Shown: in pieces, positions 1 through 7,590 of the stretch
Layout: each line of letters opens with the position of its first letter
How positions within the stretch are numbered: position 1 is the first letter of the stretch
NCBI GenBank assembly: GCA_964638715.1
Contig: CAZWZF010000013.1
Coordinates: 37,197 to 101,196, forward strand
DNA from: JBAXQQ01 sp037131695
Lineage (GTDB): Bacteria > Armatimonadota > Hebobacteria > CAIYQO01
Length of the DNA stretch: 64,000 nucleotides
Reading direction: 5' to 3'
The notes under the pieces: model-generated
The model's database searches: none
What the model saw: the letters and a program-made list of their open reading frames with translations, nothing else
What the model was told of the DNA's origin: nothing
Translations under genes and position numbers: made by a program

Positions 1-561
1 ATTGATTTTACAACATTAAATAATCACACATCAATAAAAATTGCACCACGATCAAGTTGGGGAATGGCGTTTTGCAGCCCATCGATGGCTTCATTGGGAA
101 TTGATGACTTTACTGTTTTTGTGGTTTATCAACTTCCCGACCCGCCAGGTACAAATTCTAATGGTGTCTATATCTGGAATATGAATTCACAGGGTTCAAG
201 CTGGTGTGCTGGTGTAAACTCATTATATGTGAGTACAGCTGGTAATATTAATGCCATGCTTAATGGCAGTGGTATTTTCTCTTCTTCTGCTATGACCGCT
301 GCAAACTTAAAAAAACCACATGTTGTTACGCTCCGTGCCAGCACTGCTTCCGGTTCAACCATGTGGATTGATGGTACAACAACAAATTCCGATGCTTCTA
401 AAAAACCTCCGACATTAAATCCATGGTATTTTGGCTTTGGTAATGGCTACAATGTAAATTCTGCCTATATCGGTGAAATAATCTATTATGCAGAATCTTT
501 AACTAATAATGATGTTACCAGTGTTACCAACTCTTTAAAGAACAAATATAATCTGTATTAA
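1..561 (+). CDS. Pseudopilin-like protein, LamG-type C-terminal domain (5' truncated by window)
   Basis: The reading frame is open from base 1 and ends with TAA at 559-561, giving 186 residues with no N-terminus in view. The visible part is a Gly/Ser/Asn/Thr-rich beta-sandwich of the concanavalin/LamG type. Its end (EIIYYAESLTNNDVTSVTNS, then LKNKYNLY) closely parallels the ends of the pseudopilins at 26360-27649 (EIIAYSSKTLTEYEMRAAIQ, then LKNKYKL) and 29070-30359 (LKEKYNIP). I therefore infer that this is the 3' end of a third pseudopilin of that class, with the GFTLIELLV leader lying upstream of the window. The likely role is cell-surface or pseudopilus-tip binding of carbohydrate. The internal ATG at 64 is not a credible start because the domain begins before it. 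Confidence 0.7.
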   Translation: MDFTTLNNHTSIKIAPRSSWGMAFCSPSMASLGIDDFTVFVVYQLPDPPGTNSNGVYIWNMNSQGSSWCAGVNSLYVSTAGNINAMLNGSGIFSSSAMTAANLKKPHVVTLRASTASGSTMWIDGTTTNSDASKKPPTLNPWYFGFGNGYNVNSAYIGEIIYYAESLTNNDVTSVTNSLKNKYNLY

Positions 562-1034
562 TTTCACTTAAGGTAACATAGACAAGTTCAGTGACCAGTT
601 CCTGAGACTGTCGAAGCGACCATTTACAGAAAATTTCTTATTATAGGCAAAAGTCCTGTTAAAAAATAAATGCTAAATAAAAGTTGCTAAATAAAAGTCT
701 TGGCATTCACATTAAAGGAACGTTTTATAGATTTTTTGGGGATATTATTATAAAGATACGAATTGCCTGTATTACACCACTATGACTATCCGTGCAGATG
801 GCGCGACTACAAGCAGTCCGCATAATCTTGATATATCATTCATTTAATCAGCCATTACTCATGGCTGGCACGGTCCGTCAGCGGTGATGTTCTATTAATA
901 AATGCAATGAGAACATTAAGGATATAAATAATATAGAGTCCCCTATTAGAATTGATTTGGGACGCTATGCTTTTAAACTGTTTTTAATGGTTTAACATTC
1001 TCTTATAGCTAATATTTTCACTCGTAACTCTGTT
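562..1034. other. Intergenic stretch with a dispersed-repeat copy and a possible gene scrap
   Basis: No convincing gene is present. Around 585-623 lies a copy of a short dispersed repeat (core cctgagactgtcgaagcgacc). Related, degenerate forms occur near 10902-10930 and 32695-32722. Bases about 733-847 (+) read as a short open frame ending ADGATTSSPHNLDISFI before TAA. It could be the tail of a decayed secreted-protein gene, but it is too short to assign. The rest is AT-rich and featureless. Confidence 0.4.
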
Positions 1035-1931
1035 TCAGTTATCCTGACTTCTTGATTTCATCAGTCGGTAAGCATGGGGTGATATTTTGGCATGTAATTT
1101 AAAAACTGAATAGAAATGGCTTTCACTGGCGAATCCTGCTGATTCTGCAAGTTGAGGGATGGGAATATTGGTTGTTTCCAGCATGTAACTTGCATTTGAA
1201 ATTCGTAATCTTGTGAGATAATTTATGATTGTCATGCCGGTTTGTTTTTTAAATTCAGTACATAATAAACTACGGCACATTCCGGAAATTTCTATTAAAT
1301 CGTTGATTTGTACCTTATCGGTATAATTTTGCTGAAGATAATGAATTACTTTACCTATTGATTCTTTGTGAATGGGGATATTCACTGGAAGTTCTTCTGA
1401 TATTTCTGTGATAATATCTGTTAAACGCCATATATATATTAATAACATTTGTAGTGAGCATTTAACAGCGGCTTTCATCCCGGGTTGATAACTTTCATTT
1501 TCTGCAACGATTTCCAACAGTATGTTTTCGATTATTTCTTTATATTTAGTGTCAATCTTTATCTGATATTGTTTTTTCTTTGTTCTTATTTTTAATGCCT
1601 GAATAACCTTCAATGCTTCTTTATCACCGATATTTGAATCAGAAAATGATGAGTCGTAAAAATTTATTACAATACACGATGCAGTTGGATTTGCTGTGGC
1701 AATATGCCTGTCACCGGCTTTAAAAAAAAATAAATCACCCGGTAACAATTGATATATTCCTGAATCACAGAACTGTTTTGCCTCACCACTTAATAAGTAT
1801 ATTAATTCGTGAAATGGGTGGTAGTGGGTAACAGCCTGGGGTTTGGATACTTCAGGAATTGTAGTAAAGGCAGAAATTCCCTGCGGGTTTTCCATATCTT
1901 TTTCAATCAACCATAAATCATATTTTTTCAT
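1035..1931 (-). CDS. AraC family transcriptional regulator
   Basis: A 298-residue regulator. The N-terminal half is a cupin-type sensor domain: HYHPFHELIYLLSGEA and LLPGDLFFFKAGDRH are the paired cupin motifs, roughly residues 37-80. This domain usually binds a sugar or related effector. The C-terminal ~100 residues form the double helix-turn-helix of the AraC/XylS family: helix 1 region VQINDLIEISGMCRSLLCTE, helix 2 region IPQLAESAGFASESHFYSVF, then the typical closing SPHAYR. Length fits the family. It is transcribed away from the pseudopilin at 2092, and the 160-bp region between them holds a perfect inverted repeat (2038-2063). Local control of that pseudopilin and perhaps of the glycosidase operon at 3676 is inferred. 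A decayed AraC C-terminus of a second copy lies at 3121-3198. Confidence 0.93.
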   Translation of the reverse strand: MKKYDLWLIEKDMENPQGISAFTTIPEVSKPQAVTHYHPFHELIYLLSGEAKQFCDSGIYQLLPGDLFFFKAGDRHIATANPTASCIVINFYDSSFSDSNIGDKEALKVIQALKIRTKKKQYQIKIDTKYKEIIENILLEIVAENESYQPGMKAAVKCSLQMLLIYIWRLTDIITEISEELPVNIPIHKESIGKVIHYLQQNYTDKVQINDLIEISGMCRSLLCTEFKKQTGMTIINYLTRLRISNASYMLETTNIPIPQLAESAGFASESHFYSVFKLHAKISPHAYRLMKSRSQDN

Positions 1932-2037
1932 AAATTTAAAATATCAAATATTTATGAACAATACAAGAGAAAAAATATTAAATTGCGTAATTTATTTCGT
2001 AAAGATAATGTATGATTTTAGATAAGATAAAAAAAAC

Positions 2038-2063
2038 GGAAATGTTTCAAACTAAACATTTCC
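2038..2063. promoter_or_regulatory. Perfect 10-bp inverted repeat upstream of pseudopilin gene
   Basis: GGAAATGTTT (2038-2047) and AAACATTTCC (2054-2063) are perfect inverted complements separated by 6 bases. The repeat lies 28 bp before the ATG at 2092 and just upstream of the ribosome binding site (AAGGAG, ~2079-2084), between divergent araC-type and pseudopilin genes. An operator or a 5'-UTR hairpin is plausible. Nothing in the sequence proves which. Confidence 0.4.
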
Positions 2064-2091
2064 TAAACCTATTTCAAAAAGGAGCAACACT

Positions 2092-3120
2092 ATGAAAACC
2101 AATCAAAAAGGTTTCACCCTCATCGAATTGCTGGTCGTGATAGCTATAATTGCCATCCTCGCCGCAATTCTGTTCCCGGTCTTCGCCCGGGCGCGGGAGA
2201 AGGCGAGACAGTCTACCTGTATCAGCAACCAGCGGCAACTGGTCGCGAGTGTACAGATGTATGCCCAGGATCATGAGGAAACTTTGCCTTCCTCGACAAC
2301 GGTTTGGCAGGACATCAAAGTCGATGTCAATATACTGCGGTGCCCCACCGCCGGCACGAAAGTGACGAACGGCTATGTGTATACAAATGGTTGGGCCGGC
2401 AAGGCACTCGGGAATATCTCTGATCCAACCCTGGCCATTATCACCGGCGATGGTCAGCATACCGCCACAGGGACAACCGATGCCAACATCGCCTATACAG
2501 CGTCAGACTTTCTGCAACGTCATTCGAACAAATACATTCTCGGCTATGCCGATGGGCATGTGGCGATCACATCCGATACCATTCTGACCGATCGGCTCAT
2601 GCCGTTGGGTCCTGCCAAATTGCTTGCAGCCTGGGATTTCAATGACAGCAATCTCACCGTTGATCAGGGAACCGGCACCATGAGCACTGATACAGCGCTC
2701 ATCGCCTATACCGCCACCGGTACCACCGTGAATGCCGCGGGCAGCACGGTCGCCGGTAATAGCCTGGAATACGGAAAAAACGGCAACGGCCAGGATCATT
2801 ACCTGCAGTGGGACCTGAATGTACAAGGGAACTACGCCCTGGTCATGATCTGGGCGGAAACTAAGGTGAATACCTTTGGCAGTTTTTCCGGCAACATTCT
2901 GCAGTATCGCGTGGGCAGTTCCGGCGCCTTCACCCAGTTCACCAAGATGTACCCCACGACAAGTTATGGCGTGATGACGGCGGATTTTTCGACAACGTCC
3001 ACGCTGGAAAACCAGACGCTGATTCAGATCCAGTACGTTTTTAAACGTGAACAGAACAATGACTGGAACTCGTATAACAATCTGGATAACATTCAGTTCA
3101 AGGGGAAGGCAGCCCTGTGA
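2092..3120 (+). CDS. Pseudopilin-like protein with H-X9-DG motif and C-terminal beta-sandwich
   Basis: A 342-residue protein with a class III (type IV pilin-like) leader: short basic N-terminus KTNQKG, then FTLIELLVVIAIIAILAA with Glu at +5 of the predicted cleavage site after Gly. This is followed by FPVFARAREKARQSTC. The H-X9-DG motif is canonical (RHSNKYILGYADGH, about residues 143-156). From ~residue 175 the protein becomes a Thr/Gly/Asn-rich beta-sandwich resembling a carbohydrate-binding or discoidin-like domain. Processing by a prepilin peptidase and display on a pseudopilus or the envelope is expected from the family. A good Shine-Dalgarno (AAGGAG) sits 8 bp before the ATG. The gene is clearly GC-richer than the AraC gene and the other pseudopilins in the window, which suggests separate ancestry or recent transfer. 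Confidence 0.85.
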   Translation: MKTNQKGFTLIELLVVIAIIAILAAILFPVFARAREKARQSTCISNQRQLVASVQMYAQDHEETLPSSTTVWQDIKVDVNILRCPTAGTKVTNGYVYTNGWAGKALGNISDPTLAIITGDGQHTATGTTDANIAYTASDFLQRHSNKYILGYADGHVAITSDTILTDRLMPLGPAKLLAAWDFNDSNLTVDQGTGTMSTDTALIAYTATGTTVNAAGSTVAGNSLEYGKNGNGQDHYLQWDLNVQGNYALVMIWAETKVNTFGSFSGNILQYRVGSSGAFTQFTKMYPTTSYGVMTADFSTTSTLENQTLIQIQYVFKREQNNDWNSYNNLDNIQFKGKAAL

Positions 3121-3198
3121 TCATCGGTGAATCATGTTCCGATAGGCCTGCGGCGATTGCCCGGTAGACGACTTGAAGATCGCGTAAAAATGGCACAT
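3121..3198 (-). pseudogene. Remnant of an AraC-family regulator (C-terminal tail only)
   Basis: Directly abutting the pseudopilin stop codon, the minus strand reads CHFYAIFKSSTGQSPQAYRN and then MIHR and TGA. This is the diagnostic end of an AraC-type DNA-binding domain; compare SHFYSVFKLHAKISPHAYR in the intact gene at 1035-1931. Only about 26 codons survive and the upstream sequence is unrelated, so it is a decayed or truncated copy and not a gene. Its GC content matches the adjacent pseudopilin, which suggests the two arrived together as an AraC-pseudopilin unit. Confidence 0.65.
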
Positions 3199-3479
3199 CG
3201 CTCGGGCTGACAAACAACAGCATCTGTCGCATCAACGATATCCTCTTCGACACGTCCGGCGTGCTCTACTACAGCAGCTACTGTGACGATACCTGGAACA
3301 ACGGGGTGTATCGGCGGCTCTACCGGGCAGTTTCGAAAAGCGGGATATGGACCCCAACGGTCTTTACGGGCGGGGGTTTGGGCGATGGGACGTATTCGGG
3401 CGGTGATACCTCAGCAACACCTCCGGCTCCCGCTGGTCTGCAGCCCGGGGTCATGTGCCTGCTCACGGTAAAGATGTAA
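3195..3479 (+). pseudogene. Unassigned 3' gene fragment
   Basis: A GC-rich plus-strand frame reads from about 3195 (…LTNNSICRINDILFDTSGVL…) to TAA at 3479 (…GVMCLLTVKM). It has no ribosome binding site and no plausible start at its left edge, where it collides with the AraC remnant. The composition (Tyr/Ser/Gly/Thr-rich) fits the end of a secreted or pseudopilin-type protein, and a strong terminator follows at 3525. I do not recognise a family. A chance open frame in GC-rich DNA cannot be excluded. Confidence 0.35.
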
Positions 3480-3524
3480 AGCGGCACGTGATCCTGCTGT
3501 GATAGTAGTTTGTCTGTGTGAACA

Positions 3525-3573
3525 CCCCCCTTGCGATGCCAACCAGTGGCATCGCAAGGGGGGACGCTTTTTT
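3525..3573 (+). terminator. Strong Rho-independent terminator
   Basis: A perfect 16-bp stem (CCCCCCTTGCGATGCC at 3525-3540 with GGCATCGCAAGGGGGG at 3548-3563) has a 7-nt loop and is followed by a T6 run at 3568-3573. This is a textbook intrinsic terminator that closes the pseudopilin transcription unit before the glycosidase operon. Confidence 0.92.
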
Positions 3574-3607
3574 CATTAAAGTATAAATATTATGAAACGT
3601 TCCTAAA

Positions 3608-3630
3608 ATAGTGTGTCAAAAATAATCAAT
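3608..3630 (+). promoter_or_regulatory. Upstream motif shared by the two GH66-like genes
   Basis: The sequence atagtg-tg-tcaaaa-a-taatcaat lies 45 bp before the ATG at 3676. Nearly the same string (atagtgtcaaaataatcaat, 15189-15208) lies 75 bp before the paralogous gene at 15283. The two differ only by two small insertions. Conservation outside the coding regions suggests a common regulator site or promoter element. A remnant of the duplication that produced the two genes is the alternative. Confidence 0.4.
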
Positions 3631-3675
3631 TATTCGATAGCTCTATTAAAGATAATTTAAAGAGGAGAAAAATAT

Positions 3676-5646
3676 ATGAAACAATTGTTTCGACTATCCC
3701 GATTAGTGGGAATTATGCTGGTTCTGGAAATGATAGCTTCGCATATTTACGCCCAGGATGCAATTGACCCGAAGGTGATTAAGAAAAACACCAGGGTCAG
3801 TAATATTTCAGAAACAGATGTTATGTTGGCAGATGCCCGTCCTGATAAACTTTTTTACCAGACTGGTGAGAAAGTTAATGGTGCGGTTACTATTTCTAAT
3901 CCGACAAAAGAGGCGAAAGCCGTACAGGTACGCGCCTGGTTGGAGCAGGGATTAGATAATAAAGCGGTCATACAAACCAAAGATGTTGCCATGACACCCA
4001 ATAGTTCGCAAGTGATTGTTTTCACCTGGGAAGCAAAAGATATTGTGATGTATGGACAATCATTGAATGTGGAATTGCTGACGGATGGCAAAGTGTTAGC
4101 CACCGGCGGCGATTGTTTCAGCAGTGCAAGCAACGTATGGCGGGTTGGCTTAGCCGGATCGCATCCGGTGGCATGGACAGCAGAGCATGTGAAAGATAAT
4201 GCCGGTATAGAGCGCAGCGTCGATAATTTTCGCGATAATTATATTAACACATTTGAAAAGTTTTTTTGGGCACCGGATGATTTCGCCAATATGACACCGG
4301 ACAAGCCGGAATGGTATTCCGGTCAGGCTCGTTACCATGAGAATCTTGAACGTCTTAAACACATGTGTGATTACGGGAACAAGATTGGGGTGTTACCAAC
4401 TACTTATGGCAAGAGCATTGGCAGTGGTACTGCCGCCCGAGATTTTATCCGGGCCAGTCCTGAGATGGTATGGGGATATGGCGGAGTAATGTCCTTTATT
4501 CCTGATACTGAAGAATTGGCAAAATGGGATATTGTACCTGAAAAACCGTGGCAATCCACCGCATGGGCCAACTACAATATGAATGACCCGGCAGTAGTTC
4601 AGCATGGCATAAATCAAATAATTGCCTCATCAAAACAATTCGGCTGGGCCGGGGTTCGATTTGACGGGCATTTTCAAGCGAGAACGGGCAAAAATCGCGT
4701 TGGCGATAAAATAGTTGATTTTTCTGCTGATGATGCTGACAAACAGACAGCGGCAAACCAGAAAACGCTGAAAGAACAAACATTAAAAGTTTTCCCAAAT
4801 TATGTATTTGGTTATAACTTTGCCAATTGCACCCTTGACCAGCGATTTCAATCCAACCTTCGTGAATCAATCGAGTTGTGCCGTGGCGGCGGGCATATCA
4901 TGGACGAATATGCAAAGCAGAATGATGGTAGCAACCACCCCTATCGCAAGTGGGCAGATTTCAGTGAATTGATGGTTAAACAAACCGAGCAGGTACGTCG
5001 TCTGGGCGGCGAATTATTCCCGATGGTTGCCGGCGGACAGGTTGGCATGTACCAGACTATATTTACATTGTCGGCAGGCGCGCATCCTAACAATAATTAC
5101 ATACCCCGAAATTTATCCCGTTTTGCCACTCGATATGGTGAATTACTATGGAAAGAAAAAACTCGCTATATCTGGAATCCGCTGGGGATGGTTGTTATTA
5201 CTCCCGGTGTCATGTGGGAGAACTATGTGCGCGAACAGCAAATTGATAAAGATCACAAAAGATTGGTTATACACATGATAAATCCTCCATTGCAGGATAC
5301 CGCGACAGAAACCGCGCGACTGGAGAAAGAAATCAACACGCGTCAGCAAAGATGGTGGCAGATAAAAATGGACGCTGATAAGAAAAAAATTAAGCCTGAT
5401 TTCACAGAACTGGATAAATTGCCGCCGATTCAACTGGAACCAGCACCGCAAAAAAATATACCTGTCAGGATAGTGCCGGAAGCATTTGACGGAAAGTGGG
5501 ATGCAACCAGGGTATTATTGCTCTCTGCAGATGATGGATCAAAAACTGAATTAAAAATGGATAAATCTGACCCGTATTTCTGGGAAACAGTAGTGCCAAG
5601 TTTAAAATATTGGTCGATATTAGTAATAGAAATGGAGAAAAAATAA
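3676..5646 (+). CDS. Secreted GH66-like TIM-barrel glycosidase
   Basis: A 656-residue protein. Residues 1-26 are a Sec signal peptide ending in a typical AxA-type site (…ASHIYAQDA). Residues ~45-150 resemble the Ig-like domain that precedes the barrel in dextranase-type enzymes (RPDKLFYQTGEKVNGAVTIS). A TIM barrel follows. The best catalytic candidates are Asp330 in GVRFDGH and Glu411 in CRGGGHIMDEY; the order Asp then Glu and the ~80-residue spacing resemble GH66 nucleophile and acid. The paralogue at 15283 conserves both (Asp495, Glu573). Family assignment rests on pattern only. An unclassified barrel family is possible, so substrate (alpha-glucan or other) is not claimed. It is the first gene of an operon: its stop overlaps the next ATG (TAATG), and AGAGGAG precedes its start. 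Confidence 0.6.
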   Translation: MKQLFRLSRLVGIMLVLEMIASHIYAQDAIDPKVIKKNTRVSNISETDVMLADARPDKLFYQTGEKVNGAVTISNPTKEAKAVQVRAWLEQGLDNKAVIQTKDVAMTPNSSQVIVFTWEAKDIVMYGQSLNVELLTDGKVLATGGDCFSSASNVWRVGLAGSHPVAWTAEHVKDNAGIERSVDNFRDNYINTFEKFFWAPDDFANMTPDKPEWYSGQARYHENLERLKHMCDYGNKIGVLPTTYGKSIGSGTAARDFIRASPEMVWGYGGVMSFIPDTEELAKWDIVPEKPWQSTAWANYNMNDPAVVQHGINQIIASSKQFGWAGVRFDGHFQARTGKNRVGDKIVDFSADDADKQTAANQKTLKEQTLKVFPNYVFGYNFANCTLDQRFQSNLRESIELCRGGGHIMDEYAKQNDGSNHPYRKWADFSELMVKQTEQVRRLGGELFPMVAGGQVGMYQTIFTLSAGAHPNNNYIPRNLSRFATRYGELLWKEKTRYIWNPLGMVVITPGVMWENYVREQQIDKDHKRLVIHMINPPLQDTATETARLEKEINTRQQRWWQIKMDADKKKIKPDFTELDKLPPIQLEPAPQKNIPVRIVPEAFDGKWDATRVLLLSADDGSKTELKMDKSDPYFWETVVPSLKYWSILVIEMEKK

Positions 5647-7589
5647 TGTATAAAAATATTTCATTTACGATTTTAATATTAATGTTTCTAATATCTTTAC
5701 CAACTATTGGATTTGCGGCATCCATCAAGGCATTGCCGGATAACCCGAATATGATTGAAATGAAGAACGATTGGGTGACGGCTACTATCGATTTATCACG
5801 CGGTGCACGAGTGGCATCATACCTGTATAAAGGTTTTGAAAATCAGGATGTTGTGTTTGAATATGCCGCCGGTAATGGCGGGTTATTTAAAGATTTGTGG
5901 ACTATTCAGGGATGGCCGGGTGAGTTTGATAAACGACAATTCGAATCGCAGATAGTTAAGAACGAAAAGGATGAAGTGGTACTGAAAGTGTGGACCACGT
6001 CAACAGGCAAGTTTAACAATATTCTAAAAGATACTTTATCTGATTTGTTATTGGTAAAGACTTTCACCCTGAAGCAAGGCGACCGCGCGCTTTATCTGAA
6101 AGTTGAAATTACCAATAAAGGCGACAAAGGAAAACGTCCGGCATACTGGTTCCAGAATGCCCTGGATTTTGACGGTGAACGAAAAAACAATCTTTACTGG
6201 CGCCCCACCCGACATGGCATTGATATGATTAGCCAGACCGTTAATTCCGAATATGGCTACTGGTATGTTGCCACCCCGCGCGCAGGTTGGCATGGTGTGA
6301 CCAATGCAAAATTAAAACGCGGTTTGATGTATCTGATGGATTACAACAGCACATTGCAGTTATACGATTGCTGTGCCGCAAATACTATTGAATGGATGTA
6401 TAACGACACCGCCATACCGGTTGGCAAAACATGGGTGACTGATATTACCATGATTCCGACAGAAGGATACGCCGGCTACCGACATGGCGACAAAGATATC
6501 GTCGCGCATTTTGAAACAGCGGAATCACCGGCGGGACTATTAATTGATCATGTTATATCCGCATCCAGTTCGCCTTTAAAAGATGTCACTGTTAAGACGA
6601 AAGTTATAGGCGCGAAAGATAAATGGGAAGTTGACGCGCCGTCTATCACCGTACCTGAATTAAGTTTTTCGCCATTGCAGCGACAGGTAACAGTCACCGG
6701 GATTGGCGCGATGCCGTGTGTAGTGCAGGTGACCGTAAGCGGTACTGATACACTTGGTAAAAACAAGACTGTATTTTATGAAGATTATTTTGGCGGCAAG
6801 GTTGGCCGAAATCTTAATTTAGAGATGCTGCAGCCATATTATGAGTTTACCGCACCACCCAAGGTTATTCAATATCTGAAACCTGATGTCATAAAACTCC
6901 AGCAAAATGCCAAACCGCGGATATTATTCGTTCGCGGATTATGGTCAGATTTTCAGGGTGTTGATGAAGCCATTAAGAAAATGGGTGATGTCGAAGTGGT
7001 AAATGCCTGGATGAAACAAGCGGCCCTGGGTGAAACCCTGGGCAATTTCCCGGCGTCATACGAAGAATTATTATCATACAATGTCATCATTCTGGGCAAT
7101 GTCAGTGGCGGCATGCTGGGTGACATCGGCCAGGAAATGCTGGCGGATTTTGCCCAGGCAGGCGGTGGTATTTTATTCCTGTCCGGCGATCGTACCTACG
7201 GCCAGTCCGGTTTCTCTAATCCGAATTTCACTCCATTGATTCCCGCAACTTTCAAAAGCGGTGGTGATTACGCCAAATTGCCAAAACCATCGGTCTTATT
7301 GGTAAAAAGCGAAAATCCGCTGGTAAAAGGTTTACAGTTCCCAGCGACTTCAATGGTTCTATACACTCATGATCTTGCCGATACGAAAGATTCAGTAACT
7401 CTGCTGGCATATAATGACGGTCGACCTGCGGCGATAGCAAGTGCGCCGGGAAAACCCAAAATGGTGCTGGTGACAGCACTTCCATTCGGCAAAGTTCCTG
7501 ATGGACAGTTGCTATATTACCAGGAACCAGTGTGGCATGATTTTCTTACCCATACATTGTCGTGGCTTGCAACCGGAGATAAAAAATAA
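5646..7589 (+). CDS. Secreted beta-sandwich protein with C-terminal GATase1-like domain
   Basis: The ATG at 5646 overlaps the previous TAA and is followed by a clear signal peptide (MYKNISFTILILMFLISLP then TIGFAA). The longer upstream start would lack one. Mature residues ~25-280 resemble a galactose-mutarotase-like beta-sandwich of the kind attached to glycosidases (YWFQNALDFDGERKNNLYW). Residues ~420-640 form an alpha/beta domain of the class I glutamine-amidotransferase-like fold used in secreted carbohydrate-active proteins (PRILFVRGLWSDFQGVDEAI, YNVIILGNVSGGML, AQAGGGILFLSGD). No Cys-His-Glu triad is evident, so it is probably a non-catalytic or trimerisation-type domain. The same domain is fused into the protein at 15283. 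It acts outside the cytoplasm with the GH66-like partner. Reaction unknown. Confidence 0.6.
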   Translation: MYKNISFTILILMFLISLPTIGFAASIKALPDNPNMIEMKNDWVTATIDLSRGARVASYLYKGFENQDVVFEYAAGNGGLFKDLWTIQGWPGEFDKRQFESQIVKNEKDEVVLKVWTTSTGKFNNILKDTLSDLLLVKTFTLKQGDRALYLKVEITNKGDKGKRPAYWFQNALDFDGERKNNLYWRPTRHGIDMISQTVNSEYGYWYVATPRAGWHGVTNAKLKRGLMYLMDYNSTLQLYDCCAANTIEWMYNDTAIPVGKTWVTDITMIPTEGYAGYRHGDKDIVAHFETAESPAGLLIDHVISASSSPLKDVTVKTKVIGAKDKWEVDAPSITVPELSFSPLQRQVTVTGIGAMPCVVQVTVSGTDTLGKNKTVFYEDYFGGKVGRNLNLEMLQPYYEFTAPPKVIQYLKPDVIKLQQNAKPRILFVRGLWSDFQGVDEAIKKMGDVEVVNAWMKQAALGETLGNFPASYEELLSYNVIILGNVSGGMLGDIGQEMLADFAQAGGGILFLSGDRTYGQSGFSNPNFTPLIPATFKSGGDYAKLPKPSVLLVKSENPLVKGLQFPATSMVLYTHDLADTKDSVTLLAYNDGRPAAIASAPGKPKMVLVTALPFGKVPDGQLLYYQEPVWHDFLTHTLSWLATGDKK

Positions 7590-7590
7590 A

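Noticed and set aside
2074..2460. 128-residue minus-strand open frame opposite the GC-rich pseudopilin
   Set aside because: It lies wholly over a well-supported gene with the pilin leader and H-X9-DG motif; no ribosome binding site or recognisable domain.
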